64,000 nucleotides of DNA from Cellulomonas wangsupingiae (GCF_024508275.1 NZ_CP101989.1:1054001-1118000), one strand, 5' to 3'; shown: positions 1-9,532, counted from the stretch's first letter. The notes: generated from the letters alone by a model not told the origin. Numbers and translations are program-made.

Positions 1-344
1 TCGGCGTCAGCGCGTTCAGCGAGAACCCCGACCTGGCGTTCGAGGCCGCGCAGTGCATCGTCCAGCCCGAGAAGCAGGCGGCGTACTACCTGTCGGACGG
101 CAACCCGCCCGGGTCCCTCGTGGCGTTCGACGACCCCGAGGTGCAGGAGGCCTTCCCGATGGCCGACCTCATCCGTGAGTCGCTGCAGAACGCCGCGCCG
201 CGGCCGCAGACGCCGTTCTACAACGAGGTGTCGACGAGCGTGCAGCGCACGTGGCACTCGCCCCGCAGCGTCTCCCCGGACTCCACCCCGGCCTCGGGCG
301 ACACGCTCATCACCGACGTCCTGCAGGGGAGGGCACTGCTGTGA
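1..344 (+). CDS. lpqY: Sugar ABC transporter substrate-binding protein, C-terminal end (LpqY-like)
   Basis: This is the C-terminal 113 residues of a gene that begins before the window; the reading frame enters at base 3. The sequence has the closing helices of a family 1 extracellular solute-binding protein (AAQCIVQPEKQAAYYL, then a PFYNEVSTSVQRTWHSP stretch near the end). It would be a secreted, lipid-anchored receptor that delivers a sugar to the membrane pair encoded next. Its TGA overlaps the GTG of the following permease (GTGA), so the two are translationally coupled. The trehalose assignment comes from the neighbours, which closely resemble mycobacterial SugA, SugB and SugC; the visible fragment alone would only support a generic sugar-binding protein. 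Confidence 0.7.
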   Translation, partial: GVSAFSENPDLAFEAAQCIVQPEKQAAYYLSDGNPPGSLVAFDDPEVQEAFPMADLIRESLQNAAPRPQTPFYNEVSTSVQRTWHSPRSVSPDSTPASGDTLITDVLQGRALL

Positions 345-1303
345 GCGCCGCGACCACCACCGTCCCGGCCGCGGCTGACGCGGCCACCGGCGGTCCCCGC
401 AAGCCGCGCCGGTCGGACCGGGCGCGCCAGGAGGCCCGGCTCGGGCTGCTGCTGTGCGCGCCCGCGATCCTCGTCCTCGTCGCCGTCGTGGGGTACCCGA
501 TCCTGCAGGCCGTCTGGGACTCGCTGTACAGCTACAAGCTCACCAACCCCGACGCGCGGCGCTTCGTCGGCCTGGAGAACTACGCGCTGATCCTGTCCGA
601 CCCGATCTGGTGGCAGGCGCTGTGGGTGACCGTGCTCATCACGGTCGTCACCGTGGTCGTCGAGCTCGTCCTCGGGTTCGCCCTGGCGCTGGTGATGAAC
701 AACGCGCTGAGCACCCTGCGTCCCGCGCTGCGCACGGCGATCCTCATCCCGTACGCGATCATCACGGTCGTCTCGGCGTTCGCGTTCCGGTTCATGTTCG
801 ACCTGACCAGCGGGTTCATCAACAGCTGGCTGCCGTTCGTGCCCGACGACGTGGACTGGTTCGCGTCGTTCGGCACCGCGATCACGGTCATCTGCATCTC
901 GGAGATCTGGAAGACGACGCCGTTCATCTCGCTGCTGCTGCTGTCGGGGCTCGCACAGGTCCCGGGCGAGCTGCAGGAGGCGGCGAAGGTCGACGGCGCC
1001 ACGTGGTGGCAGCGGATGCGCCGCGTGACGATCCCGAACATGAAGGCCGCGATCATGGTCGCGCTGCTGTTCCGGGCCCTCGACGCCTTCCGCATCTTCG
1101 ACAACATCTTCATCATGACGAACGGCGCGGCCGGCACCGAGTCGGTGTCGTTCCTGGCCTACCGACAGACCATCCAGCGCCTGGAGATCGGCATCGGCTC
1201 GGCGGTGTCCGTGCTGCTGACGATCTGCGTCGCGCTCATCGCGCTGGTGTTCGTCAAGGGCTTCAAGGTCAACCTGGCGGCGTCGACGAGGGCGGGACGA
1301 TGA
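341..1303 (+). CDS. sugA: Trehalose-type ABC transporter permease SugA
   Basis: A 320-residue MalF-type inner membrane permease with a basic cytoplasmic N-terminus and about six hydrophobic segments starting near residue 34 ([20 protein letters not shown]). The conserved EAA loop that contacts the ATPase is visible near residues 217-237 ([21 protein letters not shown] region). I chose the GTG at 341 because it overlaps the upstream stop as GTGA, as elsewhere in this genome; an earlier in-frame start would run deep into the binding-protein gene. It pairs with the next gene to form the channel of a sugar importer. The substrate, trehalose, is inferred from the similarity of the whole set to mycobacterial LpqY-SugABC; maltose-like sugars remain possible. 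Confidence 0.85.
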   Translation: MSAATTTVPAAADAATGGPRKPRRSDRARQEARLGLLLCAPAILVLVAVVGYPILQAVWDSLYSYKLTNPDARRFVGLENYALILSDPIWWQALWVTVLITVVTVVVELVLGFALALVMNNALSTLRPALRTAILIPYAIITVVSAFAFRFMFDLTSGFINSWLPFVPDDVDWFASFGTAITVICISEIWKTTPFISLLLLSGLAQVPGELQEAAKVDGATWWQRMRRVTIPNMKAAIMVALLFRALDAFRIFDNIFIMTNGAAGTESVSFLAYRQTIQRLEIGIGSAVSVLLTICVALIALVFVKGFKVNLAASTRAGR

Positions 1304-2133
1304 GCGGGCGGACGAAGGCGTGGTGGTGGGTCGGCGGGATCCTGATCGTCCTGTACTGCCTGTTCCCGGTGGCGTGGATCGTGTCGCTGTCGCTCAAGGC
1401 GCCGGCCGACCTCGACGACGGGTCGTTCCTGCCCACGTCGGTGTCGTGGCAGAACTACCAGCTCATCCTCACCGGTGACGCGTCCGACCTGTTCCTGCCG
1501 GCGCTGCGCAACTCCGTGGGCATCTGCCTCATCGCCACCGGGATCGCGGTCGTGCTGGCGGCGCTGTGCGCGTACGCGGTCGCCCGCCTCGACTTCCCCG
1601 GCAAGGCGCTGGTGCTGGGCCTCGCGCTCGGGGTGTCGATGTTCCCCGTCATCTCGATCGTCACGCCGCTGTTCAACATCTGGCGTGCGATCGGGTTGTT
1701 CGACACGTGGCCCGGCCTGATCATCCCGTACCTGTCGATCACGCTGCCGCTGTCGATCTGGACCCTCACGGCGTTCTTCCGCGAGATCCCCTGGGAGATG
1801 GAGCAGGCCGCGCAGGTCGACGGCGCGACGACCGCCCAGGCGTTCCGCAAGGTCATCGTGCCGCTCGCCGGACCGGGCGTGGCGACCACGGCGATCATCG
1901 CGTTCTTCCTCGCGTGGAACGACTTCGTCTACGGCATCTCGCTGACGTCCACCGAGCGTGCCCGGCCCGTGCCGGCGGCGTTGGCGTTCTTCACCGGTGC
2001 CTCGCAGTTCGAGGAGCCGACGGGGGCCATCTCGGCCGCCGCGGTCATCGTCACCATCCCCGTCGTCGTGCTGGTCCTGCTGTTCCAGCGCCAGATCGTC
2101 GCCGGGCTCACCCAGGGCGCCGTCAAGGGCTGA
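1300..2133 (+). CDS. sugB: Trehalose-type ABC transporter permease SugB
   Basis: A 277-residue MalG-type permease with six predicted membrane helices. The EAA loop reads [20 protein letters not shown] near residues 167-186. The C-terminus ([15 protein letters not shown]... to GLTQGAVKG) is strikingly like my recollection of the SugB tail of M. tuberculosis, which is the main reason for naming this operon a trehalose importer. The ATG at 1300 overlaps the sugA stop (ATGA), so the two membrane subunits are co-translated. It works with SugA as the heterodimeric channel, powered by the ATPase 26 bases downstream. Confidence 0.87.
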   Translation: MSGRTKAWWWVGGILIVLYCLFPVAWIVSLSLKAPADLDDGSFLPTSVSWQNYQLILTGDASDLFLPALRNSVGICLIATGIAVVLAALCAYAVARLDFPGKALVLGLALGVSMFPVISIVTPLFNIWRAIGLFDTWPGLIIPYLSITLPLSIWTLTAFFREIPWEMEQAAQVDGATTAQAFRKVIVPLAGPGVATTAIIAFFLAWNDFVYGISLTSTERARPVPAALAFFTGASQFEEPTGAISAAAVIVTIPVVVLVLLFQRQIVAGLTQGAVKG

Positions 2134-2159
2134 CCCGCCGTCGTAGGAGGAGGAGCGTC

Positions 2160-3425
2160 ATGGCAGCGATCACGCTGAGCCACGTCGTGAAGGAGTACGG
2201 CGACGGGTACCCGGCCGTGAACGACGTCAGCCTGGACATCGACGACGGGGAGTTCGTCATCCTCGTCGGGCCGTCGGGGTGCGGGAAGTCGACCCTGCTG
2301 CGCATGGTCGTCGGTCTCGAGGACATCACGGGCGGCGAGATCTCGATCGACGGCGACGTGGTCAACGACAAGGCGCCGCGGGACCGCAAGCTGGCGATGG
2401 TGTTCCAGAACTACGCGCTGTACCCGCACCTGAGCGTGTTCGAGAACATCGCGTTCCCGCTGCGGCTCGACAAGGGCAAGTTCTCGGAGGCGGAGGTCCG
2501 CGAGCGGGTCGAGCGCGCCGCCGACACCCTGGAGCTGCGTGAGCACCTCGACCGCAAGCCCGCCAACCTGTCCGGCGGGCAGCGGCAGCGGGTCGCGATG
2601 GGGCGGGCCATCGTCCGCGAGGCGCGCGCGTTCCTCTTCGACGAGCCGCTGTCGAACCTCGACGCCAAGCTGCGCGGGCAGATGCGCACCGAGATCTCCC
2701 GGATGCAGCGCCGGCTCGGCACCACGACCCTCTACGTCACGCACGACCAGACCGAGGCGATGACGCTCGGCGACCGGGTGGCCGTGCTGAAGAAGGGCGT
2801 GCTGCAGCAGGTCGCCAGCCCGCGGGCGCTGTACGAGCAGCCCGTCAACCTCTTCGTGGCCGGGTTCATCGGGTCGCCGCCCATGAACTTCCTGCCGGGG
2901 GAGGTCGACGGTGACGTGCTGCGGCTGCCGCTGACCGAGGTCCCCCTGACCGACGAGCTGCGCGCCCGCATCGGCGACCGCCGGGTCGTCATCGTCGGTC
3001 TGCGCCCGGAGCACCTGGAGGACGCGGCCATGCTCGACGACGACACCCGCGCGGGCGGTGTGACGTTCGGGGCCGACGTGGACGTCGTCGAGTGGCTGGG
3101 CGCGGAGCTCTACGCGTACGTGCCGTTCGAGACGCACGCCTCGGTGGAGAAGACCCTCGAGGAGCTGGACCGCGACCTGGACGGCGAGGGCATGCGGACG
3201 CAGCTGGTCGCGGCGCTCGGGTCGGAGGCCCGGGTCCGCGACGGCGACACCGCCGAGCTGTGGTTCGACCCGGCACGGCTGCTGATCTTCGACCCCGAGA
3301 CCGGCGAGAACCTCACCTACGACGAGGAGTCGGCCCGTCGGTCCGACGAGGAGAGCGTCGAGGAGCGTCGTCGCACCACCGAGCGCGCACGCAAGCGCGC
3401 GGAGCGCAGCGACTCGGCCGCCTGA
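2160..3425 (+). CDS. sugC: Trehalose-type ABC transporter ATPase SugC
   Basis: A 421-residue ATPase of the MsmK/UgpC/SugC group. Walker A is GPSGCGKST at residues 37-45, followed by a Q-loop (VFQNYALYPH), the signature LSGGQRQR, Walker B FLFDEPLSNLD and the H-loop VTHDQTEAM. After about residue 240 come the regulatory TOBE-like domains (VIVGLRPEHLEDAA), then a charged 40-residue tail. A strong ribosome site (AGGAGGAGGAG) precedes the ATG at 2160. It hydrolyses ATP to drive the SugAB channel. ATPases of this class are sometimes shared by several sugar importers, so it may serve other binding proteins too. Confidence 0.88.
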   Translation: MAAITLSHVVKEYGDGYPAVNDVSLDIDDGEFVILVGPSGCGKSTLLRMVVGLEDITGGEISIDGDVVNDKAPRDRKLAMVFQNYALYPHLSVFENIAFPLRLDKGKFSEAEVRERVERAADTLELREHLDRKPANLSGGQRQRVAMGRAIVREARAFLFDEPLSNLDAKLRGQMRTEISRMQRRLGTTTLYVTHDQTEAMTLGDRVAVLKKGVLQQVASPRALYEQPVNLFVAGFIGSPPMNFLPGEVDGDVLRLPLTEVPLTDELRARIGDRRVVIVGLRPEHLEDAAMLDDDTRAGGVTFGADVDVVEWLGAELYAYVPFETHASVEKTLEELDRDLDGEGMRTQLVAALGSEARVRDGDTAELWFDPARLLIFDPETGENLTYDEESARRSDEESVEERRRTTERARKRAERSDSAA

Positions 3426-3433
3426 CGGGTCCG

Positions 3434-3462
3434 GGCCGGGGTCGAGCGGATCGACCCCGGCC
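3434..3462. terminator. Bidirectional terminator between sugC and carbonic anhydrase
   Basis: A perfect 12-bp inverted repeat (GGCCGGGGTCGA / TCGACCCCGGCC) with a 5-base loop lies in the 47-base gap between two convergent genes. There is no T-run, which is normal in very GC-rich actinobacteria. Confidence 0.7.
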
Positions 3463-3472
3463 GGGCGGACCG

Positions 3473-4147
3473 TCAGGACGTCGTCGGCGGGATGACCCCC
3501 ATGCCGGCGCCGATGTCCCCGATGACGTGGGTGAGCCGGGCCTGACCGTCCGCCAGCGTGTACTCGACCGCCACGACCGCGCACCGACCCGCGGCCACGT
3601 CCTCGGCCAGCAGCACCGAGTACCCGTGGAGCTGGCGCGCCGTGTGCAGCACGTGCTGGTGCCCGAGCGTCGCCGCGTCGAACGAGTCGAGCGGGCGGCC
3701 GGACGCGGTCAGGCCCACGATCGACGGGATCACCCGGTCCACGACGGCCTGCACGAACCCGGGCGGGACGTTGCCCGTGGTCATCGCCTCGACGGTCGCC
3801 GCCACGGCACCGCACGAGTCGTGCGCGAGGACGACGACCAGCGGGGCGCCGAGCACGCGGACGCCGTACTCGATCGAGCCGATGACGGTCGTGTCGAGCA
3901 CGTGGCCCGCGGTCCGGACGACGAACAGGTCGCCCAGACCCTGGTCGAAGATGATCTCCGCCGCCACGCGGCTGTCGGAGCACCCGAACACCACCGCGAA
4001 CGGGTGCTGCTCGACGCTCAGCTCGGCACGGCGGTCGAAGCCCTGCGACGGGTGCTCCATGCGGTCCTCGACGAACCGCTGGTTGCCCGCGCACAGCTCG
4101 GCCCACGCCTGCGCGGGCGTCCGCGGCCTGACCTGCGCGGCGCTCAC
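3473..4147 (-). CDS. Beta-class carbonic anhydrase
   Basis: A 224-residue cytoplasmic enzyme that interconverts CO2 and bicarbonate. The beta-class zinc site is complete: Cys56, Asp58 and Arg60 in GCSDSR, then His109 and Cys112 in HDSCGA. The Asp-Arg dyad that shapes the active site is present. The GTG start at 4147 overlaps the stop of the upstream sugar kinase gene as GTGA; longer readings would run into that gene. It is the last gene of a four-gene minus-strand run (xseA, xseB, kinase, carbonic anhydrase). Nothing suggests a special role beyond supplying bicarbonate to carboxylases. Confidence 0.9.
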   Translation of the reverse strand: MSAAQVRPRTPAQAWAELCAGNQRFVEDRMEHPSQGFDRRAELSVEQHPFAVVFGCSDSRVAAEIIFDQGLGDLFVVRTAGHVLDTTVIGSIEYGVRVLGAPLVVVLAHDSCGAVAATVEAMTTGNVPPGFVQAVVDRVIPSIVGLTASGRPLDSFDAATLGHQHVLHTARQLHGYSVLLAEDVAAGRCAVVAVEYTLADGQARLTHVIGDIGAGMGVIPPTTS

Positions 4148-5100
4148 GCGCCCGCTCCGGTCGGCTCGGCGTCGAGCTCGGCGAGCGACGGCGGGTTGGC
4201 GCCCGACCGCGACACCGTGATCGCGGCGATGCGGGCGCAGCGCGTCAGCAGGTGCTCGACCGTCCCGGCGTCGACGTCGTGCAGGGCGGGGCGCTGCGCG
4301 GCCCCCAGCAGCCCGGCCGACCACAGGCCGTCGACGAGGCCCCCCATGAAGGAGTCACCGGCGCCGACGGTGTCGACCACGGTGACGCGGGGTGCGGCCA
4401 CCGACAGTCGGGCGCCCGCCGACGTGCACGCGAACGCACCCTCGCCGCCGTGCGTGACGACCACCAGCGCGGGGCCCGACCGGCTCCACGCCTCGGCGAT
4501 CTCCGCCGGGGCGACACCGGGCAGCAGCCACGCCAGGTCCTCGTCGCTGACCTTGACGACGTCCGCCGCGCGGACCAGTCGCTCGACGACCGGCAGCACG
4601 TCCGCCGGGTCGCCCATGAGCGCGGGGCGCAGGTTCGGGTCGTACGTGATGGTCGAGGCCGCGCGCCGGGTCTCCACCAGGTCGGCGACCTTGGCGCCGC
4701 CCGGGCGCAGGACGGTGGCGATCGAGCCCGTGTGGACGACGAGTGCGTCCTCGTCGTCCTCGTCCCACGACGACGGCAGGTCCCACTCGAGATCGAACTC
4801 GTAGGTCGCGACGCCCTGGGCGTCGAGGTGGGCGGTGGCGACGGGGGTCGTCGCCGGCGTGCGGTCGCCCCTCAGCACCCGGACGCCCGACGCGTCGAGG
4901 TGGCGGCGCACGAGGTCGCCGTACGCGTCGACGGCGAGCCAGGTGAGCAGGTCCACGCGGCGTCCGAGCCGCGCCAGGCCGAGCGCCACGTTGGCCGGGC
5001 TGCCGCCGGGGAAGACGTCGCGCGAGCCGTCGGGCCTCCGCACGGCGTCGACCAGCGCCTCCCCGACCACCAGGGCGCGTCCCTGCGTGCTGCCGGTCAC
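4144..5100 (-). CDS. PfkB-family carbohydrate kinase (fructokinase-like)
   Basis: A 318-residue ribokinase/PfkB sugar kinase. The first family signature is [15 protein letters not shown] near residues 32-46; the second contains DTVGAGDSF at residues 243-251, with the catalytic base Asp249. It would transfer phosphate from ATP to a free sugar, most likely fructose judging by the overall pattern, but the sugar cannot be read from sequence alone. The GTG at 5100 overlaps the xseB stop (GTGA), and its own TGA overlaps the carbonic anhydrase start, so the three genes are tightly coupled. Confidence 0.82.
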   Translation of the reverse strand: MTGSTQGRALVVGEALVDAVRRPDGSRDVFPGGSPANVALGLARLGRRVDLLTWLAVDAYGDLVRRHLDASGVRVLRGDRTPATTPVATAHLDAQGVATYEFDLEWDLPSSWDEDDEDALVVHTGSIATVLRPGGAKVADLVETRRAASTITYDPNLRPALMGDPADVLPVVERLVRAADVVKVSDEDLAWLLPGVAPAEIAEAWSRSGPALVVVTHGGEGAFACTSAGARLSVAAPRVTVVDTVGAGDSFMGGLVDGLWSAGLLGAAQRPALHDVDAGTVEHLLTRCARIAAITVSRSGANPPSLAELDAEPTGAGA

Positions 5101-5420
5101 CGGTCCTCCTCGTCCACGTCCGTCGCGCGGGAGGCGTCGTCGCCCGCGGCGCCGGCCGGTGCCGCACCGCGCGCTGCCGTCAGCCGTTCCCGCGCGCCGT
5201 CGAGCCACTGCTGGCACCGCGCGGCGAGCGCCTCGCCCCGCTCCCAGAGCGCCAGCGACTCCTCGAGCGTGCCGGCACCCGACTCGAGCCGCGCCACGAT
5301 CGAGACGAGCTCGTCGCGCGCCTGCTCGTAGCCCAGCGTCGCGGGGTCGGGAGGGGTCGGGCCTGCCGGTGCGCCCGCCTCGGCGGGTGCCGTCGTGTCG
5401 TGTCCTCGTGCCACGGGCAC
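5097..5420 (-). CDS. xseB: Exodeoxyribonuclease VII small subunit
   Basis: A 107-residue protein whose centre ([21 protein letters not shown], then [15 protein letters not shown]) is the XseB signature of two short helices. Several copies bind one XseA to form the nuclease that degrades single-stranded DNA. The family core is about 80 residues; here an Ala/Pro-rich N-terminus and an acidic tail are added. I use the GTG at 5420; a GTG at 5414 in the same frame is nearly as good and no clear ribosome site separates them. It lies 85 bases after xseA and overlaps the kinase start. Confidence 0.85.
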   Translation of the reverse strand: MPVARGHDTTAPAEAGAPAGPTPPDPATLGYEQARDELVSIVARLESGAGTLEESLALWERGEALAARCQQWLDGARERLTAARGAAPAGAAGDDASRATDVDEEDR

Positions 5421-5505
5421 AGTCAACCAGCCCGCACCGACGGGTCGCGTGCGGGCGTCCGTCCGTGGACGGCGGAGCAGCCCGGCGCCGGCCGGGGCGC
5501 GGCGG

Positions 5506-6771
5506 TCAGGTGCCGACGACGTCGGCCGCGAGCTCGCCCGCCGCCACGCGCACGCGCAGCCGGTCGCCCGCGGTGACGTCCTGCGGGCTGCGCACGACGA
5601 CACCGTCGGCGCGCTGGACGACGGCGTACCCGCGCTCGAGCGTCGCCGCGGGGGACAGCGCACGGACCTGGCCGGCCAGGCGCGCCGTGGCCGTCGCGGC
5701 CTGCGCGAGGGCGGCGTCGAGGACCGCGCGCCCACGGGCCGTCTGCCGGTGCAGCGCGTCCTCGTGCGGGCCGACCATCGTCTCGGGGCGCGCCATCACC
5801 GGCCGCGTCCGCAGGTGCGTCAGCGTCGCCTGCTCGCGGGCGATCCGGTGCGTGACCGCCGCCCGGGTGCGGCTGCGCGCCTGGACGATCCGCGCGCGCT
5901 CCTCCGTGACGTCGGGCACCACGCGCTTGGCGGCGTCCGTCGGCGTCGACGCCCGCAGGTCCGCCACGAGGTCGAGGAGCGGGGTGTCCATGTGGTGCCC
6001 GATCGCGCTGACCAGCGGCGTCCGGCACGCGGCGGCGGCCCGCACCAGGGTCTCGTTGCTGAACGGCAGCAGGTCCTCGAACGACCCGCCGCCGCGCGCC
6101 ACGACGACCACCTCGACGCGCGGGTCGGCGTCGAGCTCCGCGATGGCCGCGCCCACCTCGGGCACCGCGCTCGGGCCCTGCACGGTGACCCGGCGGATCT
6201 CGAACTGCACGGCGGGCCACCGGGCGCGCGCGTTGGACACGACGTCGTGCTCGGCGTCGCCCTGCTGCGCGCACACCAGCCCGACGACGGCCGGCAGGAA
6301 CGGCAGGGGTCGCTTGCGCGACTCGTCGAACAGGCCCTCGGCCGCCAGCACGCCCTTGAGGTGCTCGATGCGGGCGAGCAGCTCGCCCAGCCCCACGAGC
6401 CGGACGCGGTCCGCCGCGAACCCGAGCGTGCCCTTCTTCACCTGGTACTGCGGGCGGGCGTGCACGACGACGTGCGCACCGTCGGCGAACCGGTCGCCCA
6501 GACTCATCGCCGCCACCGCGGGCAGGGTCACCGACAGCGACATGTCGAGGTCCGTGTCGCGCAGCGTGAGGAACAGCAGCGAGTTCCACCGCCGCACGTT
6601 GAGCACCTGCCCCTCGACCCACACGGGCGGCATCCGCGCCACGTAGTCCGCGACCTTGGGCGCGAGGTGCCGCACGGGCCACGGGCGTTCGGGCGTCGTG
6701 TCGGCGGCCTTGAGCGGCAGCGGCAGGGGTGCCGCGGGCGGTGGGGCGGGTGCGCTCGTCTCGTCCTGCAC
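5506..6771 (-). CDS. xseA: Exodeoxyribonuclease VII large subunit
   Basis: A 421-residue protein. Its N-terminal OB-fold binds single-stranded DNA ([12 protein letters not shown]...LFLTLRD). The catalytic domain follows with [16 protein letters not shown] and [21 protein letters not shown], both family hallmarks. With XseB it digests single-stranded DNA in mismatch repair and recombination. I place the start at the GTG at 6771, shortly before the conserved region and behind a G-rich stretch; an ATG at 6879 would lie inside a large inverted repeat and add residues without family similarity. It is divergent from ispH. Confidence 0.9.
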   Translation of the reverse strand: MQDETSAPAPPPAAPLPLPLKAADTTPERPWPVRHLAPKVADYVARMPPVWVEGQVLNVRRWNSLLFLTLRDTDLDMSLSVTLPAVAAMSLGDRFADGAHVVVHARPQYQVKKGTLGFAADRVRLVGLGELLARIEHLKGVLAAEGLFDESRKRPLPFLPAVVGLVCAQQGDAEHDVVSNARARWPAVQFEIRRVTVQGPSAVPEVGAAIAELDADPRVEVVVVARGGGSFEDLLPFSNETLVRAAAACRTPLVSAIGHHMDTPLLDLVADLRASTPTDAAKRVVPDVTEERARIVQARSRTRAAVTHRIAREQATLTHLRTRPVMARPETMVGPHEDALHRQTARGRAVLDAALAQAATATARLAGQVRALSPAATLERGYAVVQRADGVVVRSPQDVTAGDRLRVRVAAGELAADVVGT

Positions 6772-6843
6772 GCCCCCAGCCTGCCGCACGCCCCCGACAC
6801 CGCCGACCACGGGTGCGCGTCCCGGTACGTGGGACACCGTCCT

Positions 6844-6903
6844 CGCGAGACCGGGCTCAGGTCGCTCACGCGGTGCCATGAGCGACCTGAGCCCGGTCTC
6901 GCG
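6844..6903. repeat. Perfect 25-bp inverted repeat between xseA and ispH
   Basis: Two arms of 25 bases (6844-6868 and 6879-6903) are exact reverse complements around a 10-base loop (CGCGGTGCCA). The left arm begins CGCGAGACCGGG. The element sits between divergent gene starts, so it is not an obvious terminator for either gene. It could be a cruciform or protein-binding site, a REP-like element, or a terminator of antisense or unannotated RNA. Confidence 0.9.
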
Positions 6904-6962
6904 GGCCGGTCTCTCACCGGTGGCGGGGGAGGGGGGTGGAGTCGTGGAGGTCGGGGCGTCGT

Positions 6963-6990
6963 GGGGCGGGGGAGTCGTCGGGGGCGGGGG
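6963..6990 (+). promoter_or_regulatory. Potential G-quadruplex upstream of ispH
   Basis: Four G-runs of 4-5 bases lie on the plus strand with loops of 1, 7 and 1 bases, fitting the canonical quadruplex pattern. It lies within a purine-rich tract (about 6921-7006) that also holds a direct repeat, GGAGTCGTGGAGGTCGGG, at 6938-6955 and 6989-7006. It would sit about 70-100 bases upstream of the predicted ispH transcription start. Whether it folds in the cell is not known. Confidence 0.5.
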
Positions 6991-7048
6991 AGTCGTGGAG
7001 GTCGGGTGACGGCGGGCTGCGCCACCGGGCCGCGCGTCGGCCCCGGCC

Positions 7049-7054
7049 TAGACT
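7049..7054 (+). promoter_or_regulatory. Predicted -10 box for leaderless ispH transcript
   Basis: TAGACT lies six bases before the ispH GTG, so transcription would begin at or next to the start codon. No ribosome site is present, in keeping with a leaderless message. Confidence 0.5.
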
Positions 7055-7060
7055 GGCGGG

Positions 7061-8122
7061 GTGACCCACGCTGCCCCGGACCCCGTCGACGCGCACGCGG
7101 ACGACCTGCGCGCCACGCGCAAGCGTGTCCTGCTCGCGGCGCCCCGCGGGTACTGCGCGGGCGTCGACCGCGCGGTCGTCGCCGTCGAGAAGGCGCTCGA
7201 GCACTACGGCGCCCCGGTGTACGTCCGCAAGGAGATCGTGCACAACCGCCACGTCGTCGACACGCTCGCCGCGCGCGGCGCGGTGTTCGTCGACGAGACG
7301 GACCAGGTGCCCGAGGGTGCGCGCGTCGTGTTCTCGGCGCACGGCGTCTCGCCGGCGGTCAAGGCCTCCGCGGCGGCGCGCAACCTGCAGACGATCGACG
7401 CGACGTGCCCCCTGGTGACCAAGGTGCACAAGGAGGCCGTGCGGTTCGCCGCGGACGACTTCGACATCCTGCTCATCGGCCACGACGGCCACGAGGAGGT
7501 CGAGGGCACGCAGGGGCACGCCCCCGAGCACATCCAGGTCGTGAACTCGCCGGACGACGCGGACCACGTCGAGGTCCGCGACCCGGAGCGGGTCATGTGG
7601 ATCTCGCAGACGACGCTGTCGGTGGACGAGACCATGGAGACGGTCCGCCGCCTGCGCGAGCGGTTCCCGCACCTGCAGGACCCGCCGAGCGACGACATCT
7701 GCTACGCGACGCAGAACCGCCAGGTCGCGGTCAAGAAGCTCGCGCCGGCCTGCGACGTCGTCATCACCGTGGGGTCGGCCAACTCGTCGAACTCGGTGCG
7801 CCTGGTCGAGGTCGCGCTGGACGCGGGCGCCCGCTCGTCGTACCGGGTCGACAAGGCCGCGGAGATCGACCCCGCGTGGCTCGAGGGCGCGACGACCGTC
7901 GGGGTGACCTCCGGCGCGTCGGTCCCGGAGATCCTCGTGGCGGACGTCCTGGCGCTGCTCGCCGTGCACGGCTTCGCCGACGTCGAGGAGGTCCGCACCG
8001 CGACGGAGGACCTCATGTTCTCCCTGCCGCGCGAGCTGCGTGCCGACCTCAAGGCCGCCGGCGCCCCGGCCGACCGGCCGCGTCCCGACGGCCGCCGCCG
8101 CCTGGACGTCCAGCCCGTCTGA
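7061..8122 (+). CDS. ispH: 4-hydroxy-3-methylbut-2-enyl diphosphate reductase IspH
   Basis: A 353-residue iron-sulfur enzyme that makes IPP and DMAPP in the last step of the MEP isoprenoid pathway. The three cysteines that hold the [4Fe-4S] cluster are present: Cys32 (GYCAGV), Cys116 (ATCPLV) and Cys214 ([10 protein letters not shown]). The catalytic Glu146 lies in HEEVEGT. The GTG at 7061 is supported by a -10 box six bases upstream. Its divergent pairing with xseA is typical of actinobacteria. It ends 18 bases from the convergent rmuC gene. Confidence 0.95.
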   Translation: MTHAAPDPVDAHADDLRATRKRVLLAAPRGYCAGVDRAVVAVEKALEHYGAPVYVRKEIVHNRHVVDTLAARGAVFVDETDQVPEGARVVFSAHGVSPAVKASAAARNLQTIDATCPLVTKVHKEAVRFAADDFDILLIGHDGHEEVEGTQGHAPEHIQVVNSPDDADHVEVRDPERVMWISQTTLSVDETMETVRRLRERFPHLQDPPSDDICYATQNRQVAVKKLAPACDVVITVGSANSSNSVRLVEVALDAGARSSYRVDKAAEIDPAWLEGATTVGVTSGASVPEILVADVLALLAVHGFADVEEVRTATEDLMFSLPRELRADLKAAGAPADRPRPDGRRRLDVQPV

Positions 8123-8140
8123 GGCACCGGCCGCGGCCCG

Positions 8141-9532
8141 TCACGCGCTCGAGGCGCCCGCGTCGGGGCGTGGCCGCGCCGCCGCCTCGTCCGCGAGGGC
8201 GCGGGCGTCACGCTCGGCCGTCCGGCTCCCGAGGGCCAGGTCGTCCAACGCGACGACCTGCTCCGACACCGACGCGACCAGCTCCGGTGCGCTCAGGGCC
8301 GTCAGCCGCGGGTCGGCGGGCGCCGGCGTGGGCAGGTCGCCGTCGACGACGTGCAGGTCGGCGAACCGGCGGGCGCTGACCAGCACGCGCGACTCGAGCG
8401 AGCCGACCGCCTGGTTGTAGGCAGCGGCCGCCGCGTCGATCGACCGCCCGAGCCTGGCCAGGTGGCCGCCCATCGTCGCGAGCCGCCCGTGCAGCTCCTT
8501 GCCGAGGGTGAGCACCTGCTGCGCGTTCGCGGCGAGCGCGTCCTGCCGCCACGCGTACGCGACGGTCCGCAGCAGCGTGAGCAGGGTGACGGGCGTCGCG
8601 ATGACGACGTCGCGCTCGAACGCGTACTCGATGAGCGTCGGGTCCTGCTCCGCGGCCGCGTGCAGGAAGGACTCGGCGGGGACGAACATCACGACGAACT
8701 CGGGCGCGGGGGCGAACTGGTCCCAGTAGCGCTTGGAGGCGAGGTCGTCGACGTGCTTGCGCACGTGCCGCGCGTGGGCCGCGAGCCGCTGGGCACGGAC
8801 CGTCTCGTCGTCCGTCTGCGCCGCGTCGAGGAAGCCGAGGAAGGCCACCTTCGCGTCGACCACCACCTGCTTGCCGCCCGCGAGGCGCACGACCATGTCG
8901 GGCCGCTGCAGGCCGTCGTCCGTGCGTACCTGCTCCTGCTCGACGAAGTCGACGTGGGCGATCATGCCGGCGGCCTCGACCACCCGGCGCAGCTGGACCT
9001 CGCCCCACCTGCCGCGCACCTGCGACGAGCGCAGCGCGGTGACCAGCTGCGACGTCTCGCCGCGCAGCTGCTCGGACGCCGTGCGCATCGCGCGGACCTG
9101 CTCGCCGAGCGCGGCGTTGCCCTCGATGCGCGCGCGTTCCGCCTCGACCAGCTCGGAGCGCACGTGGTCCAGCGTGCGCGACAGCGGCTCGACCATCGCG
9201 CGCACGGCCTGCTCGCGCTGCGCGAGCTCGCCCACCTGCGTCTGGTGCTCGGCGGCGAGCCGCTGGTGCGCCAGGGCGAGGAACTGCTCGCTGGTCGCCG
9301 CGAGCGCCTCGTCCGCGAGGGCACGGAAGCGGTCGCCGGTGCCGGCGCGCTCCGCCTCGAGGTGCGCGCGTGCGCGTGCGGCGTCGACCTCCGCGAGCCG
9401 CACCCGCTCCTCCGCGGCGCGTGCGGCGCGGGAGGAGGCCAGCACCCACGCGACGAGGCCGCCCAGCGCGGCGCCGACGAGCAGGACGCACAGGAGCAGC
9501 GGCACGGTGCGCAGGGTCGCGTCGGGGTCCAT
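8141..9532 (-). CDS. rmuC: DNA recombination protein RmuC
   Basis: A 463-residue protein with one N-terminal membrane helix (about residues 7-30), a long alpha-helical coiled-coil region (about 35-170), then the RmuC domain containing RGRWGEVQLRRVVEAAGM and the restriction-nuclease-like segment KQVVVDAKVAFLGFLDA. RmuC proteins limit inversion and other recombination at short repeats; the D...DAK pattern suggests nuclease folding. I chose the ATG at 9532 because the hydrophobic segment follows directly. It is convergent with ispH and divergent from the ABC exporter genes. Confidence 0.9.
   Translation of the reverse strand: MDPDATLRTVPLLLCVLLVGAALGGLVAWVLASSRAARAAEERVRLAEVDAARARAHLEAERAGTGDRFRALADEALAATSEQFLALAHQRLAAEHQTQVGELAQREQAVRAMVEPLSRTLDHVRSELVEAERARIEGNAALGEQVRAMRTASEQLRGETSQLVTALRSSQVRGRWGEVQLRRVVEAAGMIAHVDFVEQEQVRTDDGLQRPDMVVRLAGGKQVVVDAKVAFLGFLDAAQTDDETVRAQRLAAHARHVRKHVDDLASKRYWDQFAPAPEFVVMFVPAESFLHAAAEQDPTLIEYAFERDVVIATPVTLLTLLRTVAYAWRQDALAANAQQVLTLGKELHGRLATMGGHLARLGRSIDAAAAAYNQAVGSLESRVLVSARRFADLHVVDGDLPTPAPADPRLTALSAPELVASVSEQVVALDDLALGSRTAERDARALADEAAARPRPDAGASSA

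Noticed and set aside
1929..4106. A 725-codon open frame on the minus strand, antisense to sugB and sugC
   Set aside because: Long antisense frames are expected at this GC content. Its product is low-complexity Arg/Ala/Val and the opposite strand encodes clear family proteins with intact motifs.
8129..8138. GGCCGCGGCC palindrome between ispH and rmuC
   Set aside because: A 10-base GC palindrome is expected by chance and has no loop for a terminator.
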